From Candidatus Poseidoniaceae archaeon (GTDB taxonomy: Archaea > Thermoplasmatota > Poseidoniia > Poseidoniales > Poseidoniaceae), in assembly GCA_013330925.1 (NCBI GenBank), contig DUHJ01000066.1:11393-25281 (forward strand): 13,889 nt of DNA, given 5' to 3'. Under the pieces are notes generated by a model, which did not search any database, was not told the DNA's origin, and saw only the letters and a list, made by a program, of their open reading frames with translations. The position numbers and the translations under genes are program-made. Below are positions 1 to 7,232 of this stretch, piece by piece. The number at the start of each line of letters is the position of its first letter. The first letter of the stretch is position 1.

Positions 1-879
1 CGTCATCTCGACCGCTCCGTTCGGAAAAAAGTCGGCCGGGAACTTCGGAAGCAACTCAGCATCGATGAACCCACCACGGTGCTGGTGGCCATTTCTGGAG
101 GGAAGGATTCTGCGGTCTTGTTGTCGATGCTGGTGGACCTCATTGGAAACCGACCGGACGTTCGCATCGTTGCAGGATGCGTGGACGAGGGGATCGAGGG
201 CTACAGGCCACCGTCCATTGAAGCGGCTGCGACCCTCTGCGAAAGGCTCGACGTTGAGTTCCTCACCACCTCCTTTGCGGACCAAGATTTCCTCGCAATG
301 GACGAGGTCACCGCGTCCTTGGACGCGATCCTTGACAAGAATCCGGAGGCCCCGCGTCTGCCCTGTTCATACTGCGGCGTCTTCCGGCGCCAAGGCATCA
401 ACGCGCTGGCAGACATGGTCGGAGCCGACGTTGTCGCGCTTGGCCACAACCTCGACGACATGGCCCAAACGGTGCTGATGAACTTGACCGCAGGTGAAGT
501 GGAACGCAGCCGCCGCTTGGCTCCGCACACCGATCGACCCGCAGAAGGCCTTGCACCTCGCATCGTTCCGCTTCGTTGGATTCCCGAGCAGGAGGTTCAC
601 CTGGTCGCGTTGCACCGCGACTTGCCGATTCACAATGAAGTCTGCCCGAACGCCGAGGGTGCCCTGCGATGGCGGATGCGCGACGTGGTGGCCACCCTCG
701 AAGAAGACCGTCCCGGAACGCGCCACGGTCTTGTCCGAAGCCTGGATGCAATCCGTTCCATGACCCCTGCCGCGGAAGACGTTTCCGAACCGGTTGGATC
801 CTGCCAACGCTGCGGTAGCGCCTCCTCGAGGGACGTGTGCAAGGCTTGTGAGATGCGTGACCTGCTCGACGTCAAATGA
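1..879 (+). CDS. TtuA/Ncs6-family tRNA 2-thiolation protein, 5' end cut by the window
   Basis: ATP-dependent sulfurtransferase of the PP-loop superfamily that adenylates a tRNA uridine and replaces its oxygen with sulfur; archaeal members make 2-thiouridine at position 54 or 34. The reading frame is open from base 1, so the GTG at 79 is internal and the true start lies outside. The first 26 visible codons look like the helix after the N-terminal zinc finger. The PP-loop SGGKDS is at visible residues 32-37. A PCSYC motif (Cys122, Cys125) and a later Cys215 in EVCPN match the three cysteines that hold the [4Fe-4S] cluster in TtuA. The C-terminus has four cysteines (268, 271, 280, 283; CQRC and CKAC) forming the usual second zinc finger. 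Probably only the N-terminal zinc finger, roughly 30 residues, is missing. It converges on pyrI and overlaps its 3' end by 8 bp. The family is clear; U54 versus U34 specificity is not. Confidence 0.9.
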   Translation, partial: RHLDRSVRKKVGRELRKQLSIDEPTTVLVAISGGKDSAVLLSMLVDLIGNRPDVRIVAGCVDEGIEGYRPPSIEAAATLCERLDVEFLTTSFADQDFLAMDEVTASLDAILDKNPEAPRLPCSYCGVFRRQGINALADMVGADVVALGHNLDDMAQTVLMNLTAGEVERSRRLAPHTDRPAEGLAPRIVPLRWIPEQEVHLVALHRDLPIHNEVCPNAEGALRWRMRDVVATLEEDRPGTRHGLVRSLDAIRSMTPAAEDVSEPVGSCQRCGSASSRDVCKACEMRDLLDVK

Positions 880-1348
880 CGTTCTGAACCAATTCGTCGA
901 TCTCTTGTGGCCGCCCACAATAGTGGCAACGGATCTGCAACGGATCTTTCGACAGCACGCGCAGCCTGTGCGCGAGTGGCTCGCGCGGGTTTTGCGTGAT
1001 GCAGTTCGAGAAGGTGCAACGCACCACGTCCACGATTTCATCGCCAAGGGCGATTTCCAACTTCTCCGCCACGGTGTAGGCACGGATGATGGCCACGCTG
1101 GCACCTTCAGCGACCAGCGCGAGGCGGTCGAGTTCGGCTTGGGTCAATTCACGGTCTTCCACCTTGACGATGTCTTTGGCGCCCTTTTTCTTTGAAGGGA
1201 CGTTCATCACAAGCGACACTGGAACGGAGGTGCCCTGGCCAATGTTGAGCAGCTCCAGCACGCGAAGTGCACTGCCGGCCGGGATGTGATCGATCACGGT
1301 ACCGTTGCGGATGGCGGTCACGCGACGCATGTTCGATTCGTTGGACAT
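872..1348 (-). CDS. pyrI: Aspartate carbamoyltransferase regulatory chain
   Basis: Regulatory subunit of aspartate transcarbamoylase. In the holoenzyme it binds nucleotide effectors (CTP, ATP) and bridges catalytic trimers. At 158 residues it has family length. The N-terminal allosteric domain begins with MRRVTAIRNGTVIDHIPAG, characteristic of PyrI. The C-terminal zinc domain carries Cys111, Cys116, Cys141 and Cys144 (C-x4-C and C-x2-C), the same spacing as the four zinc ligands of E. coli PyrI. The ATG at 1348 shares one base with the pyrB stop (TGATG) and follows a purine-rich GGAGGTGAGG, so translation is probably coupled to pyrB. An internal Met7 also precedes the conserved core, but the ribosome site favours 1348. 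Feedback control of pyrimidine synthesis in this organism can be inferred from the presence of this chain. Confidence 0.97.
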   Translation of the reverse strand: MSNESNMRRVTAIRNGTVIDHIPAGSALRVLELLNIGQGTSVPVSLVMNVPSKKKGAKDIVKVEDRELTQAELDRLALVAEGASVAIIRAYTVAEKLEIALGDEIVDVVRCTFSNCITQNPREPLAHRLRVLSKDPLQIRCHYCGRPQEIDELVQNVI

Positions 1349-2280
1349 CAGGCCTCACCTCCGGGCACGTCAACGCCAAGAAGACGGCAGAGCAACGCCA
1401 TCCTGGTCACCACGCCGTTGAACGCTTGCTCGAAATAGCGCGCGTGGCGGGTCTCGTCCACGCTCGGGTGGATTTCGTCCACACGTGGGAGCGGGTGCAT
1501 CACGATCATGTCTTGGCGCACTTCGCCGAGGTGCTTGACGTGGAGCTTGTAGGCCCCTGCGACCTTGATGTACTCGTCCTCGTCAGCAAAGCGCTCTTTC
1601 TGAATCCGGGTCATGTAGACCACATCCGCGGCGTCCAAGGAGCCGTAGAGGTCCGTTGTCTCCACCACTGAGGCGCCCGAGGCGCGGAGGTCATCGACGA
1701 TCTCGCGAGGCATCCGCAACAGCTCGGGGCTGGCCAAGACAATCCGGCAGTTGAAACGGGCCAGAGCGTGGGACAGCGAGTGAACGGTTCGGCCGTAGCG
1801 GAGGTCACCGGCCAAGACCACGTCCAAGTCCTCAAGGCGGCCGTGGGCCTGTCGGATGGTGAAGAGGTCGAGCATCGTCTGTGTCGGGTGGTGCCCCGCT
1901 CCGTCGCCGCCGTTGAGGATGGGCACACGAGCGGCGTCCTGAGCGTAGCGGGCGGCACCTTGCCGGGGATGCCGCATGGCGATGATGTCGGAGTAGCCGT
2001 CCACCATCTGGATGGTGTCGAACAGGGTTTCACCCTTGACCACGGACGAGGTGCTGACGTCGCCAAGGTTGACCACGTCGCCACCCAGACGCTTCATCGC
2101 GGTTTCAAAGGACATCCGAGTCCGCGTGCTGGGTTCGAAAAACAGGTTGCCGAGGATGCGGCCGGAGAGCAACGGCATGTGCACATCACCGCGGGCGGCA
2201 GGGAGCAAACGTTCGGCTGCGTCCAACACCTCGACGATGTCTTCGTTGGTCAGGTCTGCCATGGTGATGAGCCCGGTCAT
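1348..2280 (-). CDS. pyrB: Aspartate carbamoyltransferase catalytic chain
   Basis: Catalyses carbamoyl phosphate + L-aspartate to N-carbamoyl-L-aspartate, the committed step of de novo pyrimidine synthesis, in the cytoplasm. It is 310 residues, the usual length. Active-site motifs appear in order: the carbamoyl-phosphate loop STRTRMSFE (51-59), VKGE with Lys82 of the mobile loop (81-84), HPRQGAA (104-110), HPTQT (131-135), RYGRTVHS (161-168), TRIQKER (224-230) and HPLPR (262-266). These match the known carbamoyl-phosphate and aspartate ligands. One small oddity is GDGAGHHPTQT where most homologues have GDGANQHPTQT. The start at 2280 is supported by GAGG seven bases upstream, and its N-terminus (GLITMADLTNED) aligns with the usual archaeal and bacterial start. 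It is the first gene of a pyrB-pyrI operon read away from the divergent membrane-protein gene. Confidence 0.98.
   Translation of the reverse strand: MTGLITMADLTNEDIVEVLDAAERLLPAARGDVHMPLLSGRILGNLFFEPSTRTRMSFETAMKRLGGDVVNLGDVSTSSVVKGETLFDTIQMVDGYSDIIAMRHPRQGAARYAQDAARVPILNGGDGAGHHPTQTMLDLFTIRQAHGRLEDLDVVLAGDLRYGRTVHSLSHALARFNCRIVLASPELLRMPREIVDDLRASGASVVETTDLYGSLDAADVVYMTRIQKERFADEDEYIKVAGAYKLHVKHLGEVRQDMIVMHPLPRVDEIHPSVDETRHARYFEQAFNGVVTRMALLCRLLGVDVPGGEA
1353..1362 (-). promoter_or_regulatory. Extended Shine-Dalgarno-like GGAGGTGAGG before pyrI
   Basis: The run GGAGGTGAGG ends four bases before the pyrI ATG and lies inside the last codons of pyrB. It is one of the strongest ribosome-site matches in the window and supports the start at 1348 over the internal Met at residue 7. 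Confidence 0.6.
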
Positions 2281-2401
2281 TCAACGTCCTCGGTCCCCTG
2301 CGTTGAGGTCCACCCATGAACATTACGAGGCGTGAAGGTGATGGCCGAAGATGACCAAGGTTCATGCCCTCCCACCGTAACCGCAGGGCGTGGAGGCATG
2401 G
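2281..2401. promoter_or_regulatory. Divergent intergenic region with the presumed pyrB and membrane-protein promoters
   Basis: This 121-bp spacer between divergent starts is the longest non-coding stretch in the window and must contain, or lie near, promoters for both directions. For pyrB, the most A+T-rich piece is around 2317-2326 (GTAATGTTCA on the minus strand), about 40 bp before the start, a possible but poor archaeal TATA box. For the plus gene, only a short CGTAACC stretch near 2375-2382 stands out. No pyrimidine-responsive operator or riboswitch was recognised. The assignment rests on gene orientation, not a strong motif. Confidence 0.4.
2392..2396 (+). promoter_or_regulatory. Shine-Dalgarno-like GGAGG that decides the start of the following gene
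   Basis: GGAGG ends five bases before the ATG at 2402. A GTG at 2390 is in frame but would overlap this site and has no purine-rich leader of its own, so the ATG is preferred, giving 582 residues rather than 586. Confidence 0.6.
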
Positions 2402-4150
2402 ATGGACCTTGAAGCCGCCATTGAGGCGGAGCGTGAGCACCGCGCCCGTCGGGCCGGCCAAGTGGCCACACTGACCACAGCCGTTGTGCTGATCGGCGCG
2501 ATTTGGTTGGCATGGCCCGGTCTTGAGGCGGTGATGGAGGGGCAAGGCGCACCCTTTGCCATGCTCGGATTGCCTGCCTTGGTCTTGTTGTGCGGCACCC
2601 TGGTTCATGACCACGCCAGCGGTCAAGCACAGGCTACAGGACGGGCAGCCGCCGCTGCGGCCATCGCATGGCCAAGCCTGATCTTCCTTGGACTTCGAAG
2701 CACGGAAGCGGACTTCGAAGCACGTGTGGCCGCGGGATTGACCCTGGTCCTGATCGGCGCCCTCCTCTATCGCACCGCGGCGACGGCCTTCTCGGGAGGC
2801 TTTCGCCAAGCACGCTACCACGCCTTGTTGACCGGTGCCGGTGCCGTTACCGTGGCCTCGGTATGGTTCGGAATCCGAAGCGATGTGGGTGCAGAAAACG
2901 ACCTTGTCGGCGCCGCCATTACCCTGCTGACCGTTGGTGTCGCCCTGCGATCATGGTTCATTGAAGACGAACAAAGGGCGCTCAGGAAGCGCTTCAAAGT
3001 CCGATTGGACGCGCTGGAATCACGCCTCTTGGAGTTGAAGGCCCAAGGCCGCCGTGTCGACCAAGCCACCAGTTTGGTGCGAACTGCGGCCATGGAAGGT
3101 TTCAGCGACCCCGACCATGGCATGCGCCTTCTCGACGACGCTGAGGAAGACGTTGACCGAACCATCTCGCTCGAGAAGGACGTCGTCGCCATCGAGGCCG
3201 ACGCGTTGTCGTCCGTGGAAAAGGCCGAGGCCGTTGCGCCAACCGTTCGTCGACCTCGAAGCGCGTTCGACGCTGCCCGGCGTGAAGTTGAGTTGGGATC
3301 CCTGCGGGAAGGAGAGGCCCTCTTCAGGCAAGCAAAGCGAAGGGCGGAAACCGTGGTCTCATGGTGGGCCAAAGCACAGGAAAAAATCGAGGAGGCATCC
3401 CTCGCCTTGGCCGATCGGCAAGAACCTCATCTCGCTCGCCTCCACGAAGCCTTGGCCGAAGCCCGGAAGCGAATGGCCAAGGAAGACCCGATGAAAGCCT
3501 TCGAATTGGTCATGGCCATTCCCGAGCAAGTGGCCCAAGAGCAGGAGGCGAACGAAGACGCTGAAGGGCTCGTCTCGGAAGCACGCCGTGCGATTGAGGC
3601 GGCAGACGGCTTGGACCTCGAACCCCATCGAGCCCTGCTTGAGGACGCGGAAGAAGCGCTACGGGCAGCTGACGGCCGGCAGGCTGCAGGCATCGCGGAA
3701 AGCATCCGCCGTAGCCTCGTGGTGGAACGTGAAGCGATGGACGTGGTCCGACGTGCCCTGCGACAGCGCTCGACCATCGAGGCTCGATTCGAAGGATTCG
3801 ACGACGACGATACGTGGGCAGCCCGGCTGACCGACATCGAGGCAGACGCGGACGCGCGTCGTTGGACCCAAGCCCGTCGCGCCTTGGACAGCCTCTCCGC
3901 GGACCTTGATGCTCAGGAGCGAGACCGAGGCGAAGCAGAACAATTGCTGGATTTCCTCCAGAACGAATGGCGCCAACTCCGTGCGCAGGTCGAGGCCGCC
4001 AACATTGGCGTGGGCGACGAGGACAGATTGGACGTCGAACGGCTCCTTGGTGCGGCGGATTCTTCGATCAAGCGCGGCATGACCGAAGAGGCGCTTGAGG
4101 CCCTGACCGCCAGCGACGGTGCGATGGAACGGTTGCGCCGCCGCTGTTGA
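2402..4150 (+). CDS. Unrecognised membrane protein: six predicted helices plus a long charged helical (coiled-coil-like) tail
   Basis: Not recognised as a named family. From the ATG at 2402 it is 582 residues. The first third holds six hydrophobic segments at about 21-42, 50-68, 81-99, 108-130, 139-159 and 167-186, with few charged residues between them. From about residue 190 to the end there is no hydrophobic segment. That region is very rich in Glu, Ala, Arg and Leu in patterns typical of long amphipathic helices or coiled coils, for example RFKVRLDALESRLLELKAQG near 197 and repeated EA-rich blocks of similar size. The tail is probably cytoplasmic and might bind partners or oligomerise. 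No enzyme motif or cysteine cluster is visible. It is divergent from pyrB and converges on the next large membrane protein, with stop codons touching. A scaffold or mechanosensing role is possible, but nothing in the sequence shows it. Confidence 0.8.
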   Translation: MDLEAAIEAEREHRARRAGQVATLTTAVVLIGAIWLAWPGLEAVMEGQGAPFAMLGLPALVLLCGTLVHDHASGQAQATGRAAAAAAIAWPSLIFLGLRSTEADFEARVAAGLTLVLIGALLYRTAATAFSGGFRQARYHALLTGAGAVTVASVWFGIRSDVGAENDLVGAAITLLTVGVALRSWFIEDEQRALRKRFKVRLDALESRLLELKAQGRRVDQATSLVRTAAMEGFSDPDHGMRLLDDAEEDVDRTISLEKDVVAIEADALSSVEKAEAVAPTVRRPRSAFDAARREVELGSLREGEALFRQAKRRAETVVSWWAKAQEKIEEASLALADRQEPHLARLHEALAEARKRMAKEDPMKAFELVMAIPEQVAQEQEANEDAEGLVSEARRAIEAADGLDLEPHRALLEDAEEALRAADGRQAAGIAESIRRSLVVEREAMDVVRRALRQRSTIEARFEGFDDDDTWAARLTDIEADADARRWTQARRALDSLSADLDAQERDRGEAEQLLDFLQNEWRQLRAQVEAANIGVGDEDRLDVERLLGAADSSIKRGMTEEALEALTASDGAMERLRRRC

Positions 4151-6706
4151 TCAGCCCAACAGGCCAGCATCCCGTGCTGCATCAACGTCCAACGTACCGG
4201 GGAGGCCAACGTCGACCGGATAACCGCCAACGTCGACCAAAAGCCCACACAAATGCAGGTGGAGGCCTTTGGGGGGAGATTTCCCCACCAAACGAGGCTC
4301 TGCCTTCTTCGAACTTTGTCCAAGGGTGCGCACCATCGTCGAGCCATCGCCGTCCGCGTCGTGAAGGGACCAGGCATTGGCGGTCCAAGCGTGCATTCGG
4401 AGGGTTCGGTTCGACCACAATGGAGGCGAGGTCGCTTCGTGCATCGAAGGCCACCTGCTCACCCAGTCTCCAAGCCCCTCGTCAAGCCAGGTCATGCCCG
4501 TCGGCTCGCTGGAAGGAGCCACCGCCTGACCAAGCGAGCCAAGGTGAGTCAGAACCGCACGCATGTGAGGATGACGCTGAGCCGAGGAAGGTAGGGCCAA
4601 CGCGAGTGCTCCCGCCGTGGCCACGCGGCCAGCGTCCAAATGCAGCAGGATTCGAACTGCTTCACCGTGCAACCAGTCTTCTGGCGCGATACCGTGGGCG
4701 CTGACGTGCCGATCGAGTAAGGTGAGGGCGCGTTCTGGGTCGTTCTGCAGCCGCAGCCGTGCGAGGTCTCCGAGGAGCCCACGGCGGGTCATCGGGCCGT
4801 CCCTCGTGGCCGTGAAGCCCACGGCTTGGCCGGTTTGTGTCCGTTCGATCAACTCGATGTTCCATCGGGTGACGGGATCGACCAGAAGGCTCCCAATCAC
4901 CCGTTCTGACAGGATCCTTGATTTGGGTTGCAACAGGGAAAGCAACCACCTGAAGCGGTTGGTCTCCAAGTCGTCATCGGACATCATCCCCAAGCGGGTC
5001 TTCGCTTCCGACACGTCACGTTGCGCGATCGAGGCCGCGACCAGCAAAGACCGCGCATGTCCTCCTCCGGATTGAGCGGACAACGCGAGCAAGGACACGG
5101 CCTGTTGCTCGGCTTCCGACCAGCGACCCAAGGCCGCATAGAGTTCCATCCGAGCCATCGTGCGTCGGCTTAATTCAATCCCTTGCAGGGATGGTTCCAC
5201 CACCGTTGAACCCGATTCCTCAAACCGGTTCAAGGCGGTGGCCCAAGCGTCGTCGGCCAGCAAGGGCAGCCAACTGCCCTTTCGGAGGTAAATGACGTCC
5301 TCCATGGATTCCAAACGGCGACGGTTTTCGCCTGCACCCGCGTCAAAACTGACCTCATTGATGCGATGGCCGATGCTCAGCGAACGAAGCCAAATGACGA
5401 AGAAAGCGACTTGTCCTCCCGAAGCCAACATCCACGTCAGCGCCTCAAGCGCGTCTTTCTCCACGATCATGCACACGGTGTCCTCCCACCGTCCGCATCC
5501 TGCTCCTCCGGGGAGGTTGATGGAGTCCCAGAAGGTCAAGATGGCCAAGGCAACCAGCAGCATGGATTGGCCTGCAAAGCCCGTGAAACAGAAGTTGAGC
5601 ACCCTCGCCTGCTGACTCCGTTCGGCCCGAAGCAGGCGGCTGTCGGTGATGTGGATGCCTCCGCGCCCTGAAACCTCCGCCACGTCAAGGAACATGATGC
5701 GTGCGACTTCGTACACGAAGAGCACGCCTACGACCGCGACGTTCAGCAGCAGGAAAAGAAGCACCATGGCCACAAGGGGAGCACGGAGGGCAGGTTCCTC
5801 GATGTAGGACAGGGCCTCGATGGCGTAGAAGCCCAACGCGCCGCCTTCTTCCATCACGGTGGCTTGTTCGCGGTATTCAGGAAGGGCCGCCACCCGGTCA
5901 GAATGGACAAACACGCCCGGAGCAACAAGCATCAGCACGAGGCTTGCGAGCGTGTTGAGTGCGACGATCGGCATCGCCATGAGGTTGACGTTGACGATCA
6001 AACCCACCGCCTGTTGCCGAGGTGTTGGAGTATGCCCCTGGAACGGAGAAGGACGGCCTGCTGCCACGTTGCGGTTTGCGTACCGCATGGCGTGCCATGA
6101 CGAGCCAAGCACGCGTCCGTAGGCCATCACAGGCGGAAAGAAGGCCACAAGAAGGGTCACGCTCAATCGCCATTCCGGCTCCACAGAACTCAACAACGCC
6201 CAAACCAGCACCACGATGCACGCCCATGCGACGAGGAGCATCAGGCTGGCACGAATGCGAGCAGGGTCGCGGTGCTGCATGATCGCGCGCTGCATGCCTT
6301 GTGAAGGGAGCAATTGCGCGGCAAGGGCGACGCCAATGGAGGTCACGCCGGTGATCGAGATGAGCACCAAGGCCAGACCCAAGTTGATGGCCGAGAAGCC
6401 GTCTTGGAAGCCAAACTCGATCAGTCCGATTTCAACCAGCAACAGGATGGCGCCAATGAAAGCCATCAGGTACGCTGTGACTCCAAAACGCATGCCAGAG
6501 GTGCGAAGCAAACGGCGCGCTTCACGTGCCGAGCCGGTCACGCGGTGAACCTCATACCGCTTTTCTGCGGTCGGAAAGGCCACCCTGAGTCCTTGCAACT
6601 GGCGTGGCACGATGACTTGCCAGAAGAGCCAAGCCAGGGCGACCGCCGACAGCAAACCCACCAACACCGTCGGCCTGAAGCCGAAGACGATGTGCGGGGC
6701 ATCCAT
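4151..6706 (-). CDS. Unrecognised large polytopic membrane protein with a helical-repeat-like C-terminal half
   Basis: An 851-residue protein I cannot assign to a family. Hydrophobic segments lie near residues 11-34, 75-97, 105-131, 152-173, 180-198, 235-263, 312-338, 377-395 and 425-443, so about nine membrane helices. After residue 450 it is soluble. Residues ~510-710 read like a helical solenoid with TPR-like pairs (MARMELYAALGRWSEAEQQA at 517-536; RLQNDPERALTLLDRHVSAHG at about 652-672). The last 50 residues differ in composition and contain a short VDVG repeat. A loop at 400-420 has Cys404 and Cys412 that could pair outside the membrane. The ATG at 6706 has an in-frame TAG six bases upstream, so the gene cannot start earlier. 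No good ribosome site precedes it: GAGG is 14 bases away. It lies 61 bp after the biotin carrier gene and may be read through from that operon. Confidence 0.8.
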   Translation of the reverse strand: MDAPHIVFGFRPTVLVGLLSAVALAWLFWQVIVPRQLQGLRVAFPTAEKRYEVHRVTGSAREARRLLRTSGMRFGVTAYLMAFIGAILLLVEIGLIEFGFQDGFSAINLGLALVLISITGVTSIGVALAAQLLPSQGMQRAIMQHRDPARIRASLMLLVAWACIVVLVWALLSSVEPEWRLSVTLLVAFFPPVMAYGRVLGSSWHAMRYANRNVAAGRPSPFQGHTPTPRQQAVGLIVNVNLMAMPIVALNTLASLVLMLVAPGVFVHSDRVAALPEYREQATVMEEGGALGFYAIEALSYIEEPALRAPLVAMVLLFLLLNVAVVGVLFVYEVARIMFLDVAEVSGRGGIHITDSRLLRAERSQQARVLNFCFTGFAGQSMLLVALAILTFWDSINLPGGAGCGRWEDTVCMIVEKDALEALTWMLASGGQVAFFVIWLRSLSIGHRINEVSFDAGAGENRRRLESMEDVIYLRKGSWLPLLADDAWATALNRFEESGSTVVEPSLQGIELSRRTMARMELYAALGRWSEAEQQAVSLLALSAQSGGGHARSLLVAASIAQRDVSEAKTRLGMMSDDDLETNRFRWLLSLLQPKSRILSERVIGSLLVDPVTRWNIELIERTQTGQAVGFTATRDGPMTRRGLLGDLARLRLQNDPERALTLLDRHVSAHGIAPEDWLHGEAVRILLHLDAGRVATAGALALALPSSAQRHPHMRAVLTHLGSLGQAVAPSSEPTGMTWLDEGLGDWVSRWPSMHEATSPPLWSNRTLRMHAWTANAWSLHDADGDGSTMVRTLGQSSKKAEPRLVGKSPPKGLHLHLCGLLVDVGGYPVDVGLPGTLDVDAARDAGLLG
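4205..4238. repeat. Short tandem repeat GCCAACGTCGACC x2 in the 3' end of the large membrane-protein gene
   Basis: Identical 13-bp copies at 4205-4217 and 4226-4238, period 21 bp, in frame with the coding region. They encode two copies of a seven-residue unit (VDVGGYP, VDVGLPG), followed by a looser third copy (TLDVDAA). This looks like a small in-frame duplication near the C-terminus. Confidence 0.75.
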
Positions 6707-6767
6707 GGTCTAGGCCATGACCTCAACCACATAGCCCCATCGCCGTGCAGCGTTGAGAAGGGCCCGG

Positions 6768-7232
6768 TCAAGCCTCGTTGGCTTCGACCTCGAGGAGGGA
6801 TTCCCCTTGCTGCACCCGATCGCCTTGTCCGACGTGCACCGCGACGACCTTGCCGTCGTACGGGGCGGTCACGCGGTGTTCCATTTTCATGGCCTCAAGG
6901 ACGAGCAGAGCTTGTCCTGCGGTGACCGTGTCACCGGGCGCTACGAGGACTTCGAGCACGCCGCCTGGCATCGGAGCGGAGAAACTTCCCTCTTCCTCGG
7001 CTGATTGTGCACCGGCTTCGATGACCTCGAGACGATGAACGCGACCGTCGATGTGCATCCAAAGCACGTCACCGATGCGTGTCCCGTGGGCGAGGAAGGT
7101 GGCTTCGCCTTGCTTGACGTGCCATCGTCCGTCGGGCAAGCGCACGATGTCGATGTCCCCGACCGACCACCCTTCTCCACGGGGGAGAGGTTGCAGTTCG
7201 TGCACCTCATCACCGGCACGGACGTCGACCAT
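6768..7232 (-). CDS. Biotin carboxyl carrier protein of an acyl-CoA (methylcrotonyl-CoA) carboxylase
   Basis: Carries the covalent biotin that shuttles CO2 from the biotin carboxylase to the carboxyltransferase. It is 154 residues. The biotinyl domain occupies about 83-150, with the canonical EAMKM motif at 113-117, so Lys116 is the predicted biotinylation site. Before it, PMPGGVLEVLVAPGD (88-101) is the usual first hammerhead strand. Residues ~1-72 are beta-rich and include WMHIDGRVHRLEV (58-70), which resembles the BT linker region that joins biotin carboxylase to carrier in fused MCC/PCC alpha subunits. The gene therefore looks like the C-terminal third of such an alpha subunit encoded on its own. 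The ATG at 7232 shares one base with the preceding stop (TGATG), and GGAGG lies eight bases upstream, so it is probably translated in step with the carboxylase. Confidence 0.93.
   Translation of the reverse strand: MVDVRAGDEVHELQPLPRGEGWSVGDIDIVRLPDGRWHVKQGEATFLAHGTRIGDVLWMHIDGRVHRLEVIEAGAQSAEEEGSFSAPMPGGVLEVLVAPGDTVTAGQALLVLEAMKMEHRVTAPYDGKVVAVHVGQGDRVQQGESLLEVEANEA

Noticed and set aside
4147..4704. Plus-strand open frames downstream of the six-helix membrane protein
   Set aside because: They lie opposite the continuous 851-codon minus-strand gene; the translation is Ser/Arg/Pro-rich with no domain, and no ribosome site was seen.
6707..6767. Promoter for the 851-residue membrane protein
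   Set aside because: The 61-bp spacer shows no A+T-rich TATA-like element and no well-placed Shine-Dalgarno sequence; only a minimal ATG-GCC-TAG precedes the start. Read-through from the carrier gene is as likely, so no site is annotated.
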